Source: Flabesymbios commensalis (taxonomy: Eukaryota; Annelida; Polychaeta; Terebellida; Flabelligeridae). Taken from it: DNA of 64,000 nt. The translations under genes were made by a program, and so were the position numbers. The DNA is taken from positions 34,631,676 through 34,695,675 of the forward strand of contig OZ024902.1 in assembly GCA_964017125.1 (NCBI GenBank), given 5' to 3'. Below, piece after piece: positions 22,340-33,655 of this stretch; position 1 is the first letter of the stretch, and each line of letters begins with the position of its first letter. The notes under the pieces are model-generated. The model was given only the letters and a program-made list of their open reading frames with translations. It ran no database searches and had not been told where the DNA came from.

Positions 22340-23309
22340 ATTGAGCACTGATTTCGTCACCAATACCTTGGTAGTTTTTGTAGCCAAGCTGCTATTACCA
22401 GAATCATCTCGTTTGATTCACACTTTAGTAACGTGTGCCGCGCCACTCACTAATTAGTCACTGTCCACTTCTGAAGTCTTTCTCGCTGGAGTACTGGTGA
22501 GATTGTTTCTTAATGGACTGACTTGACTTTCGGGTGGGAATGATATGTTGATGGTGATATCAGTCTCATCCAAATACATGAATGACCCCTGCACGAAAGA
22601 TCCATACTGAAGGTCCAGAATTGAAAGTGAAGAAATCGTAACACTGCAACCGTGACATATAAATGGTGAAATGGTGAAACTGTTACAATCTCAGTTCATT
22701 TTATGAAGTTTAAGGGAAATGTGGAGCTTACATGTACTAATTATTGCATGTCATTATCTAAAGAATTTATTAGTAGCATTACAGCACATGTTATACCAAA
22801 AAAATTAAAAACTTCTTTGTGTGCTTATTTTTTAGTATTTTAGCTGTAATTTGTTTTATGTGATATATTTGAGACAATTCAGGAAACCAAGTGTGGAGTG
22901 TACGATACGTTTCTCCATGGCGATCCGCAATGCGGGTATTATCAACATTCCTTGTGGGATGAAATATTAGTATGCAAAAAACCCCATCTAAACCGTGACA
23001 ATACAAATGTAAACATCGATCGAGATCGTCACTAAACATTTTCGGCTGTGACCGAGCTCACTCCCAGTGTGCATGCACATTATTTATGACGTCATTTAAA
23101 ATTTAATTTTAATGATCACAGAACTAAATTTAAACTGTTCAAAAGTATATAAAACAAAACATGCAAAACGCAATACAGATTTGTCAAAAACTCTTTCAGT
23201 CGATTAAACAGAAAGGACACGGATATAAAATCAACTAAGGAAATTAATTTAGAAAATTTTGACACCACCACCCTTTTCGCGTTGCGGGTGGCGTGGCATC
23301 ACTATAGAA
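22340..23309. other. Non-coding, no gene recognised
   Basis: No repeat or exon could be named. A chance frame at 22791-23039 on - shows no domain. Confidence 0.35.
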
Positions 23310-23760
23310 ACAACGTCACACGCTATCCAGTAAACACAATACACATTGGCCCTAAGGTGGCTCAATGCCGACCAACGTCTCTGACGTCGTACCAACACCA
23401 AGCCTCCACTGTAGCCTAGGTTTAAAGAATCATCCAACTGCCTGGGACGGTCAAGTGTAGGCCAACAGTAGCCTATTGAATACAAATTGACGGCATTATT
23501 CATGTTAATATAGCCACTGAACTGATTACAAGATACTACTTTAACAAGACATTGATCCAATGCTGTTTTAATGTTAGGCCAACGTCTGCGACGCTGGCCC
23601 AACATTGAACCAACATTGGATAAATGTACAATGTTTGAGAGAAAGTCCTCCTGCCCAGCAAACACAAGACATTTGTATAACATTTATACCCCGTCGGCCC
23701 AACGTCTTCGCCATTGGTCCAACAGTAACAGTAACTCACCAGCAACTTTGGTGTCTAAGC
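23310..23760. repeat. Cluster of CCCAGCAAACA palindromic repeats
   Basis: Several diverged copies lie in a row. They share GGCCCAACGTC..GACG(C/T)TGG-type inner palindromes, for example CCAACGTCTGCGACGCTGG at 23578-23596, and an end CCCAGCAAACACAAGACA at 23656-23673. The long frame across 23249-23683 on - is a by-product of this repeat, not a gene. Confidence 0.75.
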
Positions 23761-24384
23761 GTGTAACAGCTACCAACAAGACAAGAAAGTAAGATAATCC
23801 AGTAGATCTCTGATCAGCCATATTTCTGACACAAACTTCAATCACTCATATAAAAAGTGACAGTCGCGTCGGACACCTCATCATGCCTGAAGAGTCACGG
23901 TGTAAACGATTATAACGTTTGTATTCCCTACGAATTCCAACTCTTCAATACGCAACGAAGTGTACTGGGAAAACCCGAGTGCGATGAAATGCTTTATATT
24001 TACCAGTTTACAGTTAGTGATAGGCCCAAACAGAAACCCGTGATTGGACCAGAACTCGATCACGACCAATCACAATCTACGCCGCTTTACGTGTTGATAT
24101 TGCTTATTTCAACAGACTACAAAACAAATGTTTACCTATATCTGCTCGTCTACCTTAGGATATTAGATCTGTGGATTTTGATAAACACTTTGCCTCCATA
24201 CACTCTGCCGTGCCAAGGCAAAAGGTAGTAACTGCTTACTTTTCGAATCAGAAGTTACTGCTTTTTGCCAGAGCAGCGGAGGATAATCTATAGTATATTT
24301 TGATTTCTTAATATTTTTCGCAACAGTAGGCCAAGTCCGATAGCAGAATGGTATATAACAACGAAGTAAAAAGATTATTCTGGT
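23761..24384. other. Non-coding
   Basis: No recognised exon; a chance frame of 123 codons at 23857-24228 lacks any domain. Confidence 0.3.
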
Positions 24385-24500
24385 AATATTCATGAGATAA
24401 TAAGATCAGTATATGGTAAAATTCATATCATGTCATCATGCAATATTCATCAGATAATAAGATCAGTATATATGGTAAAATTCATATCATGTCATCATGT
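24385..24500 (+). repeat. Near-identical 57/59-bp tandem duplication
   Basis: AATATTCATGAGATAATAAG...TCATCATG at 24385-24441 is followed directly by a copy at 24442-24500 that differs by one base and a 2-bp TA gain. The duplication is recent. Confidence 0.9.
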
Positions 24501-24554
24501 ATTATATGCCTGCGATTAGTCTCACTAGTTTATGATTACTTCCCGGTTCTCCAT

Positions 24555-24640
24555 GGACAATCCCCCCCCCCCCCCCCACCAGGGTAAACCAGTAAACACG
24601 AGGCATTGAGTAAATATATTGTGTTTGCTGGGCCAGTTCC
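24555..24640. repeat. Poly-C run and CCAGTAAACACG/TGTTTGCTGGG ends
   Basis: A 16-base C run is followed by CCAGTAAACACGAGGCATT and TTGTGTTTGCTGGGCC (about 24590-24636), the two facing ends of a short member of the CCCAGCAAACA family. Confidence 0.6.
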
Positions 24641-24898
24641 ACATACAATTTACCATTTTCTTGTTCTATATAGCGCCAGTTTCAAGGCTATGCTATCTTT
24701 TGAAGCAAGGCGATACATATGAAAATCCACAATCCTTAAAATTGCCTGGACTACGCTGGCGGTCACGGGGGCAGACACGGAGGCGACACGAAGGCCACAT
24801 ATATAGTGGCTGCTGTAGGTGTCACACTTGATATACTCAGTGTTGAATACTATCTATTCATAAGTATGCGTCGTCTTTGTTGTACAGGCTTCAACCAC

Positions 24899-24960
24899 AA
24901 TGTAACATCAAAGACCATTTACAATAACATGATCGACTCTCCCCAAAACGTGAAATTATG
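24899..24960 (+). repeat. Stray fragment of the middle inverted-repeat arm
   Basis: CATCAAAGACCATTTACAAT followed by CATGATCGACTCTCCCC and AAAACGTGAAAT matches 3465-3510 and, inverted, 8280-8335, showing this sequence is dispersed. Confidence 0.65.
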
Positions 24961-25240
24961 GTACATAATGGCCGAAAGTGATCGTAATTCTACTTTAAAC
25001 ATTACACAACATTAAAAAAGCTCCCCATGGTAATATGAGAGTAAGGACATAAAATTAGCATATATATATCAATCTAATACTGACTGAGTATGGTGTAATT
25101 GTCCTAATGCTATTTAAAAAAAAACATATTCAGTGAAAAGCGACACTGATTGGTTCTTCTTTTGTAATTTCTTTTCATCTAAATTTGTTTTAATGTTGCC
25201 AAGTACAACGAAAAGTGATATAAGATTAATTACAATGATG

Positions 25241-25385
25241 TATTATCCGTGAAACGTTTTTAATTATCCGCGGAACGTTATAATTCTCCGCGGAAGGTTT
25301 TTAATTCTCCGCGGAAGATTTTAATTCTCTGTGGAAGGTTTTTAATTGTCCGCGGAAGGTTTTCAATTATCTACGTAAAGTTTAT
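25241..25385 (+). repeat. ~21-bp tandem repeat with CCGCGG palindrome
   Basis: Seven units of the type TTTTAATTCTCCGCGGAAGG occur, with the outermost units decayed (CCGTGAAACG, CTACGTAAAG). Each good unit contains the SacII palindrome CCGCGG, in sharp contrast to the AT-rich, CpG-poor surroundings. Confidence 0.9.
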
Positions 25386-25450
25386 TTACTTATGTGGATA
25401 ATGGCCAACCATAAATATAGGCCTACACGTGTATTCTGTGTCATGATATC

Positions 25451-25680
25451 CCAGTAAACACGACACTTTGACCCAATGTTTGTTTGATGATCGTCCAGCG
25501 TCGTAGACATCAAATCAGCAATGATTCAACTTGTTTTGTTTGCTAGGATGATGCTCTAGTAATCGCAACAAACAAATTTGACATTCAGTCGGTATTGGCG
25601 TCATGTTTGTTTCACTGTCTGTGACGCTGGCTCAGCCTTGTACTGGATCAACGTCTGGTGTTACCTGGGACAAAGACTGT
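25451..25680. repeat. CCCAGTAAACAC palindromic repeat, one copy plus a partial
   Basis: The left end CCCAGTAAACACGACAC (25451) faces the right end TTGTTTTGTTTGCTAGGA (about 25534-25551). A second partial unit follows with CTGTGACGCTGGCTC and ATCAACGTCTGGTG. Confidence 0.65.
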
Positions 25681-25689
25681 AGCAAAAAT

Positions 25690-27610
25690 TATTCAGGAAT
25701 TATCTTTGTTGTGCTTGTATCAGCTGGCAGCTATGCTTCCTACCGATTCAACTTAGAGCTTTAACAAACACTTTATGATATTCATCACAGATGAAACATT
25801 TGGTTATTATTTTGAATAGAAGATCTATTGGCGAACCGTTACATTTTATCGATATATTAAAAAATACCACTTTATATTTTGAAAATTATATGTTTTTTTG
25901 GGGTGATAGGGACTGTAAATTTTTTGACGAGTAATTTGTTCACTATGTTTACATATTGTTTACATTCTTTTGATGCTACTGTTTTATAATTTCTGACTTT
26001 GCAAGCTGGAAAATCTGGAAAAAAAAATTGTGCAAGGGTGAAATTTATGAAACATCATCTGTAGGAGCTAGCTTGGCAACCGCTATTGATTCAACCTAAA
26101 TAGGCTAATCAAATATATATTGTGGATTTTCTAACACAACATAGCTGTGTAGCACTATATTTATACTGTCGCAGAAAAATGTGGAAATTTAATTCATCCA
26201 TGATTATTAAAAACATTGCGCCCCTGCTGGGAACTGTGTGATGGCCAATATTAAGCATGCTAAGCATGCTATACAATGGTTTATTTATTTACCTTAATGA
26301 TCATGCTAAATTGGTTCCATCTGGATATTTTAAAACTAATGGGTGGAATGCTTATAACGGATATTTGCATGGCAGTTTTAACATGTATTTATACGGTCGA
26401 CAGGTAATATCTAATTGCCATAGATTGTAATTTCACAGACTCGATCACCATGATCACTGAAGTGCGTCACACATAACTTTTATTTTTATTCGATTTAAAT
26501 GTCCTATACAATGTTGATACAGACAGTTTTCACAGGAGTTATTGAAGGGTGACATGTGCTAACCCACACATGAGACAAAATACAAAGAATGAAAAAAATA
26601 AAACAAAAATATTTGCACTGATGTGTGTTGTGCTGCATCCAAGTAGGCTAGGTCCCCATACATCGTGGGAACAATCACAAACTAAAAAAATAACACTTGG
26701 TAAACTTTTGTATTCCTTATACTTAATTTGCAATACAATTAAGGCACATAAGACAAAATAAAGAGCCACACAATAGATATGCTACATATAACTTTTTGTA
26801 ATTATCTTCGAGATTCATATTTTCAAAGTCTTATCTTCCTTTACCGACTCCCCCCTGATAAAACCACTACTCCCAGAAACAGACTTCTTTTTTAAGGAAG
26901 ACCCCTGAGGTAGCCCCTGGGCACATTACAGGTCATAGCTAATGGCATGCGCACATCGCTCAAATTAAAAATGCAAGAGAACATTGCGTTCATGTCACTG
27001 ACCATACTGGTAGGAGATTTTCAACCACACATGTAATGAATTATCTCCATTGCAATTAATGCATGTACACATGTGGATTTCGCATAAATGCGAGTTTGGT
27101 TAAGGAAGGTAGTTATCACATAGATGCGAAATTGGTAGAGGAAGAGTTAATGTGTATTATGGATGTTTTGTATTATAGATATTAGTTTTCATTTACAATG
27201 CTTTCACTTACAAGAATCTGGCAGCAACTAGCAGCTAAATAACAGTGAAACGTCATGTATCAATTTACAGCAAAATGACACACATCCACGTGCATATCAC
27301 GTGGATTGTACACCACTTTATAATATTTATTTAAATGATTAAAATTTGCTGAAAAGAGAACTCCCAAACACGCACTACAAAAGCGAATTGTTTAGCATAA
27401 GACCAGCCCATTTGCGGGAATAGATCTGCTGATTGACAAATTACTGATGGAGCTCTTTAGAGATCATGGAGAGAGAATATTATATATCGGTATCTGAGTT
27501 TCACAGAATGGTTGTTAGATGGATCTCACAGTAGTAATACACAAATGACACTGGTTTCAGGTTATTTCGCGTTCGGCTTATACGTGGTAATAATGTTTAA
27601 CATTAGTAGT
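25690..27610. other. Non-coding, no gene recognised
   Basis: Plain AT-rich sequence. Open frames at 26539-26769 show no domain. No RNA gene seen. Confidence 0.4.
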
Positions 27611-27619
27611 TATACCCCG

Positions 27620-27647
27620 GTCACACATACACGACGCACAGTCCACG
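27620..27647 (+). repeat. Harbinger left terminal inverted repeat
   Basis: Begins GTCACACATACACGACGCAC and ends AGTCCACG; 26/28 match with the complement of 32037-32064. Confidence 0.9.
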
Positions 27648-27728
27648 TCTTGAGTGACAAAAATTAGAGCAGTGCGTCGTTGTGCGTCCATGAATTTAGT
27701 CAGGATATGAGAAGAGCCAGCGAGTTTG

Positions 27729-28082
27729 AAGGGACATGCCCAGGTCTAAAATCATAAAAAAATCGGTGATTTTATTTTGGCTTCTTAATATGTCCATAGA
27801 GTTACTCCAAAAGTTTTTTTTTTAATTTTGTGCTGCGCACTTACCAGTTAGGCTAGATATAGAGACGAAATTACCGTATTTCTTATTTTTGACATGGTTG
27901 TCAATAATTAGAAATTAGAAATTTCTTCTCTATATCTAGCCTAACCGGTAAATGCGCAGCACAAAAAATTTGCAGTTCTAGTATATGGACATCATATGGT
28001 TTACATCATATGGTCATATTATTAAGCTAAAATAAAATCACCGATTTGTTAATGATTTTAGACTTAGGCATGTCCCTTTAAG
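27729..28082. mobile_element. Long palindromic MITE, full copy
   Basis: The whole element folds on itself. AAGGGACATGCCCAGG at the left end pairs with CATGTCCCTTTAA at the right, and CTAGATATAGAGACGAAATT pairs with the near match TTTCTTCTCTATATCTAGCC around a short centre (GACATGGTTGTCAATAATTA). It matches the copy at 50343-50707. It was inserted inside the Harbinger element, so it moved after that element arrived. Confidence 0.9.
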
Positions 28083-28858
28083 ACGAATATACAGCGTGTT
28101 ATAAATAAATCAGGTGTATAAATCAGCTAATACACAGCGTTTTGCCACCGCGTTGCGCGTTTGCAGGGCGACAAAGTTAGCGAATACACCGCGCATCGCC
28201 AGCGCGAAGCACGAAAAAGTCAGAAAGCTTTTAGCACGCCCCATATATGTTCGCTGGACATGCGTTAGGAACACGTTAGAATGGGCGCTATATGCGCGCT
28301 CAGTGTCGGCATTTTTGAGGTTTTTTCTAGCCGAAAGGCTCAGTCACACGTGCGTCGGTCGTGCGTCAGCACTCGTTACTGGTTCGTGGAGCGCACTGCA
28401 TTAACGCTACGCATATTTTTGTGCGCCAGATAATCGCCAAAGGAAGTTGGGTGTGTTTAAAATATTGAACGCATAGGAACGCATAAATGTACACGCCAGA
28501 AACACGTGGGGCGCGCTAGAATAACGTCATATCAACGCTAGATATACGTAGAGCTGAATTTTTATGTTCGTATTTTCTGGTTTAACGTCTACCCAGCGTA
28601 ATCCAGGCGCATCAATAACGAGCACCATGCTGCGATTATTTGCAGGCATGACGAGTCTGTTGTACGTCCCGCGTCCTCATAGCGCTTTAATAGCGTGTAC
28701 CTGGCATGTACGTAACGTGCTGCCATGGGGAATATAAAAGGGTACCGCCAATACATCATGATCACTTCTCCTCTGATTCTCAGGGTGATGAAACAGGCTT
28801 AATTGTACTGATAGATTGTAGAAAAACCAATACAAAAAATACATGATCCCGATAGGCT

Positions 28859-29815
28859 GTGACTGCACTACGAAATAGCTGTTCTCCAGCAAAGGCAAAA
28901 CCTCATGGAGCTGGCAATTCATCAAGTCCACGTAATCAGGCGAAAAAGAAGAAGAGGTCGAAGGAGAATGTGGATCAGACCATGGATTGTAGACGACGAC
29001 AGTTTGGCCTGTATGATCAGCTGATGGTAGAACTCCGCAACGAAGACCAGATGGCCTTTAAAAATTTCATGCGGATGCCCTCCGAGATGTTCGACGAGCT
29101 GTTAACCAGAGTTGGTCCGAAGATCACCAAGCATAATACGTGTACCACCTACAGAGATGCCCTCGACCCCGGTCTGAAGCTTGCCCTCACTCTGCGACAT
29201 CTTGCGTCTGTGACCAAGTATCACTCAAGGTCATATGGTTGGAGGATACCACATAACACCATGTCTCTCTTTATCCCAGAAGTGTGTGAAGCTATCATCA
29301 TCAGAGTACAAGGATGAGGTGATGCAGTGTCCAACCACCCTTGACGAATGGCGTGCAATAGCGGACAAGTTCATGGAAAGGTGGAATTTCTCTCATACTA
29401 GTGGTGCACTTGATGGCAAGCACGTCAACATCAAGTGTCCACGTCCTTTTTTTTGTCGCCGATGATGCTTTTGCCCTCAGACCCCATGATGAAACTATAC
29501 AGCCTGCGGGGTATGACACAGACAGAGCGCATCTTTACTACAGGCACGGAGTATTGTAGAAAATGCGTTCGGCAAATTGGCCAGCCTGTGCCAAGTTATC
29601 CTTACCACTATGTAACAACAGCCCAATCGGTGAAGCTCATTGTCACAATATGCATGATCCTTCACTAACTTGATGAGGTACAGAAGGAAAGAAACAGAGG
29701 AACCTAATCAAGCTTTGGGCCAGCTCCGAAGCCGGTTCAGTTCCATGGCAAGACAAAATGATGTAGTGCACCCCTTCCAATACAGTAAAACTCACACTGA
29801 AGGATGCACAATGAA
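28859..29815 (+). pseudogene. PIF/Harbinger DDE transposase, broken
   Basis: The N-terminal part (28859-29317) has a basic stretch KKKKRSKENV, then QFGLYDQLMVELRNEDQMAF and the family phrase LALTLRHLASVTKYHS. The frame then shifts near 29300 into PTTLDEWRAIADKFMERWNF and the first catalytic motif SGALDGKHVNIKCP (Asp at 29412-29414). After CPRP an internal segment usually holding the GSxFxNYKGFFS-type text is missing. Next comes FVADDAFALRPHDE (29452-29493) in another frame with the second Asp. A return to the earlier frame gives ARSIVENAFGKLASLCQ with the catalytic Glu at 29559-29561, and the C-terminus near 29815 includes LGQLRSRFSSMARQ. So D, D and E are all present, but three frame changes and a deletion prevent function. 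In the family this nuclease domain cuts the ends with the help of the Myb/MADF partner. Confidence 0.9.
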
Positions 29816-30974
29816 TGAATGATATTATTGTAAGGAATAGAAAATATTATATTGCGATATAAAGACAACCACTGAAATTAAAATATTCGTGATTATTTAC
29901 AAAATAATATCGCCCACACTACCATTACATTTTAAGGGCATAGTTAGTCAAATTTGCTTATTAACAATACAAAATTGTGATTTTACTGGTTTTTAAGTTT
30001 TATTTTAAACATCTCGACCATTTTCCATTTTGTTAACCATTTTGAATTTTGTCGGCCATTTTCGATTTGGATAGCGGCTAAAACGTAGAAATACCACTCC
30101 TTTCCTGCCTCAGATGCACCGTTTCCGAGATAATTCAGTTTCACATTGTATAAAGTAATCTGTTTCCATTGCATTTACCTAAGATGACAGAAGGGAATTT
30201 CTTTTAAACCATAATGAAACCACCCCAAGGTGATGTCCTATGTTTTTACCAGTGCGGGGGGGGGGGGGGGTGATTTCACTCCTTTGTATCCTCAGCTAAT
30301 GCTAATGTTATTTCAATGGGATAATCACGAACTTCAGCAAACAGGAGACACCAACCCAATGTTTGTTTAATGTTATGGCAGCGTTATAAAAACAATAGTT
30401 TGGAAAAAGAAGTCTAATTATTTGTCCAAACTAAATAACAGAGTCGGCCGAGTCTGGCAAAGCGCTGTCTTTTGCCGAAGATAAAATGACCACAAAAACA
30501 ACTCAGACACTCACCCATCACTAGCTCAAAGCTGGATCAACGTTGCTGGGTTTGGCCAAAATCTTAACCCACACAAAGCAAGTGACTGGGTACGCTTGGA
30601 AAATTACATGCGATTATATACAGTTTATTGTATACAGTTTATTAACATCACATTCCACTGGAGACGATCAACCCTGTTCCGAACCAATGCTTGGCCACCG
30701 TCAATGGTACGAGTAAAACATATACGCCCAACGCGATATACGTGATATATGCCCAAACGTCTCGGACCTACTGTTATATCATAAAAAAAATCAATGAATA
30801 CGTAGAAAACATCATAAATAGTCAGAAAAATTTGAAGTAACTGCCCAGCAAAACATGATACTTTTATTCATGCAATTTTGGTTTAATACTGGACCAAAGT
30901 CGTGGACAGTGGGCCAACAATAAAACCACATTAGATTAATGTTCTGTGTCTACCGGGCATTGCTCTGAATTATT
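29816..30974. other. Between the two Harbinger genes; repeat insertions
   Basis: Contains a G run (about 30247-30259) and diverged CCCAGCAAACA-family pieces at 30340-30400 and 30525-30570. There is also a fuller copy at 30845-30960 (CCCAGCAAAACATGATAC facing TTCTGTGTCTACCGGGCA). Around 30020-30065, CATTTTGAATTTTGTCGGCC resembles the GGCCAT core motif. Confidence 0.55.
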
Positions 30975-31490
30975 ATCCCGTGTTTGTTTCACAATAAAAA
31001 CCGTTAAGCACTCTACAATGTTGCCTCTTAGGCCCTTAAACCAACCTTGCAGACTTTCTACAGTTTTTGACATGGTTTCAGCCTACTTTTGCCATGCTGC
31101 GATTTTTAGATCCGGACGTCTGTAGTTTCGAAACTTCTTGTCCCACAGCATCTCATTTAACTCCAAAAAATGGATCATCATTTCATCCTCGTTATCGGTT
31201 AACTTACAGCCCCCCGGCGTGGTCTTGGCTTTAGTGGATGGAGCTTGCAGCCCTACGGCTTGGTTTTGGCTTCAGTGGATGGAGCCAATGAACTTGATGA
31301 GTTGTAAGTTGTCCACTGACTCTGAGCTGGAGTGAGCTGGTGACCCTTGAGGAGATGACAACATAGAGCGACGTGTGACAGTAGCTTGGATCTGCCTCTC
31401 TTACTGCAACAGCTTACTCCAGAAGCTGCAATAGGAGGAGTCTTCTTTGTCTTCTTGGGTTTGATACCCGATTTTTATTTTACTCTCTTG
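30975..31490 (-). pseudogene. MADF/Myb-like partner protein of Harbinger
   Basis: Read on -, the C-terminal domain shows a MADF pattern: LNEMLWDKKFRNYRRPDLK then IAAWQK, then after one in-frame stop AETMSKTVESLQGWFKGLR (about 31045-31165). Upstream is a Ser/Pro/Lys-rich region (SSPQGSPAHSSSESVDN) that includes a ~41-bp internal duplication (PSTEAKTKP and PSTKAKTTP, 31205-31290). Conserved tryptophans at LWDK, AAWQK and GWFKGLR fit the three-helix DNA-binding fold. In PIF/Harbinger elements such a protein assists nuclear import and end binding of the transposase. The gene is opposite in strand to the transposase, as is often seen. Confidence 0.75.
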
Positions 31491-31599
31491 CACGACATGA
31501 TGATAATTATGATGGAGATGTGGCAAGTGTTGTTATATATAGGCCTACAGACGGAACAATGTGTCACATGGCCCATATCGTTTGACAGCTATACTCCTA

Positions 31600-32060
31600 C
31601 AAACGGGGCATTCTGCCACATGGCCCATATCGGTCGCCAGCCACGCGTTGGCTGCACGTTGCACGCCCGGGGCAGTCGCGGTCAACGCGTTTGCCCTGAG
31701 TTGAGCGTGCGGAGCAGGCGCTCTCCACACGCTGGTTGTTCGCCCAGCGCTCGAGCAACAGGCTATGATTTATTTAATAAAAGTCGACCCTATTATATTG
31801 TCATAAATTTAGAACACTTTTTTCTTTTAGAAATGGTAACTGGTGCACTGAACAAACTGCGAAAAGCTACTATAATAGTCGACATCAGTGTTATAAGGTT
31901 TAATACGCACTGCATTCGTCCAGTGCGTTGGCAACGCGCTACACATTCGCTCTTTGCGTTTGAAACACGCTGTGAATTCGCATTAAACTCGCTACGTTTT
32001 TCACAATCCAGACACAATTTATATTATTTTTTCATGCGTGGACTGTGCGCCGTGTATTTG
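31600..32060. repeat. CpG-rich Harbinger subterminal region
   Basis: Dense CpG words (CACGCGTTGG, CAACGCGTTTG, GAGCGTGCGG) contrast with the AT-rich setting and mirror 28100-28750 at the other end. The long + frame 31386-32063 across it shows no domain and is not taken as a gene. Confidence 0.6.
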
Positions 32061-32064
32061 TGAC
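32037..32064 (-). repeat. Harbinger right terminal inverted repeat
   Basis: Complement of the left terminus, reading outward to GTGTATTTGTGAC. Confidence 0.9.
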
Positions 32065-32166
32065 TGCGACCAACATCAGTCAACGAAAACACAACGAATT
32101 TGGAGCGTGTGCTCTACTTGTGCCTGATGTTAGACTGGCGTTGGTCTGACGTTCTTGTGGCGTTTC

Positions 32167-32414
32167 TCTCGGCGGTTTGAAAGAAACAAAATTGTTTCTT
32201 CCCCATCCACGTGTGAGAGTTAGTATTGTGGGGAGCCTCCGTGACCGAGAGGTAGCGTGCTCGGCCTCAGACCGCCAGGGCTCGAATTTCGAATCCTGTG
32301 TCTGGAGGACAGTGTCATCTCAATCATCTCACCATCCTCAGGAGGTTCTCCTGGCCCAGTTTAGCCTATATGTGCACAAAGGTGGCCTAAAGCCCGATTC
32401 ATTTCATTTCATTA
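32167..32414 (+). mobile_element. SINE, 5'-truncated copy with perfect TSD
   Basis: A 13-bp duplication CTTGTGGCGTTTC brackets it (32154-32166 and 32415-32427). The first tRNA-like head is absent; the copy begins at the linker CTCGGCGGTTTGAAAGAAAC and retains the second head (GTGACCGAGAGGTAGCGTGC, GCTCGAATTTCGAATCC), the body and the TTCATTTCATT tail. Truncation at the 5' side fits incomplete reverse transcription. Confidence 0.9.
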
Positions 32415-32429
32415 CTTGTGGCGTTTCCA

Positions 32430-33655
32430 TGCACACGCGGAAAAACACACAATTTTTTGAACATGCAGAAAATGTGCGCAGAGGCTGAGCCTAAAAATGA
32501 TTATGCATACTTATTGTAAATCACCACACAACTCTATAAGTAAGAAGATAAGAAGTGTAAATTAATCCACGTACCTTGGCAAATTTATTTTTCTTTGTTA
32601 AATTCCTCAATTTTAAAAGAAACATGCTCAGGCAAAAATAAAAACACTAATGAATTTGAAATCTCAACCAGAGTCAGCAGATAAATAATCCGAAACTCGG
32701 ATAGAAGTGAACATCTTTTTGGTAAATTGTTGTACTCTTGCTTGTTCTAACAGCACCTTAATTAAAAGTCGAGTAAAGTTTAGCGAATTAATTAAAATTT
32801 ATGTCCCAATATGACCAGCGTGAATTTTCAAAAAATTTACTCCACCAATTTTCAGCCATTGCCAAAATTTAAGAATGAAAATGTACACTTTATGACATCA
32901 CATAACTTCCGTCCATTACTGTAGATCTCCTAATTTTCGTGTGTTTAAATTTTCGCGAATTGCTGATTTTGGGACTTTAACGAAGTTCAGAATTCGCGAT
33001 TTTTCATTTTTCTTTAGTAGCGCTATTATAATAATAATTTTCGCGAGGTTCTTTAATTCGCAAATTTGACCTCCTCGCAAAATTCACAAAAATTAAATAT
33101 TAAATATTAGTCTACCAGATCTACAGTATTGACCGTTCTGCTTCATTGCAGTAGTAGGCCCATTGCTCTGCAGCCCTGGTAACACTGGTGACTTCACTAA
33201 ACAACATAGCGCTAGGCTGGTAGACGGTGGAGTCAAACAGTGATTGACAATGTTTGCTTTATATAAAAATACACAAGTGTAGCCAACGTATTCATTGTGA
33301 TTTACATTTTTATTTAAAATATCTAATCTGGTGCATAATTGCGACAAAATAACTTCAATGGTTAAATGTTAGCTACTTGTCAGACACTTCCTAAAATAAT
33401 ACGCATACATGTATTGTTAAAATGTATATATGCATACCTCCTAGAAACCAATTCTTTAACCGTACGCTTAGGCTACTTCTGGAACAGTGGTTTTCTCAAT
33501 GCGATGTCCACGACACATGTACTATATAGCGACACCTGGTGAATAACGTATTCACCTGTATATAGCAGTACTTGACCACTTTCCGGACAAGCTGTTTTGA
33601 CGATTGATTTGACGTGTATAAGCTTTAGGTTTAACCCTAAGAACGACATTTTTTA
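32430..33655. other. Non-coding, no gene recognised
   Basis: TTTCGCGAAT/AATTCGCGA words recur around 32940-33070, giving local imperfect inverted repeats. No exon is supported. Confidence 0.4.

Larger units (their letters stand above)
27620..32064. mobile_element. PIF/Harbinger DNA transposon, about 4.4 kb, decayed
   Basis: Terminal inverted repeats of 28 bp lie at 27620-27647 and 32037-32064 and match at 26 of 28 positions (left: GTCACACATACACGACGCAC then AGTCCACG). Between them are the two genes that define the superfamily in divergent arrangement: a DDE transposase (+, 28859-29815) and a MADF-domain protein (-, about 30975-31490). The subterminal regions (28100-28750 and 31600-32060) are strikingly CpG-rich compared with the rest of the window. 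A clear 3-bp duplication was not found next to the 28-bp repeats. A palindromic MITE and CCCAGCAAACA repeats are inserted inside. Confidence 0.88.

Noticed and set aside
23249-23683. 144-codon - frame
   Set aside because: Runs through several CCCAGCAAACA-family repeat copies; the recurring LGQRRRRWPN-like peptides are repeat translations.
28114-28404. 96-codon Arg/Ala-rich + frame
   Set aside because: Produced by CpG-rich subterminal Harbinger sequence; no family resemblance.
31386-32063. 225-codon + frame
   Set aside because: Overlaps the MADF gene on the other strand and the CpG-rich Harbinger terminus; no domain.
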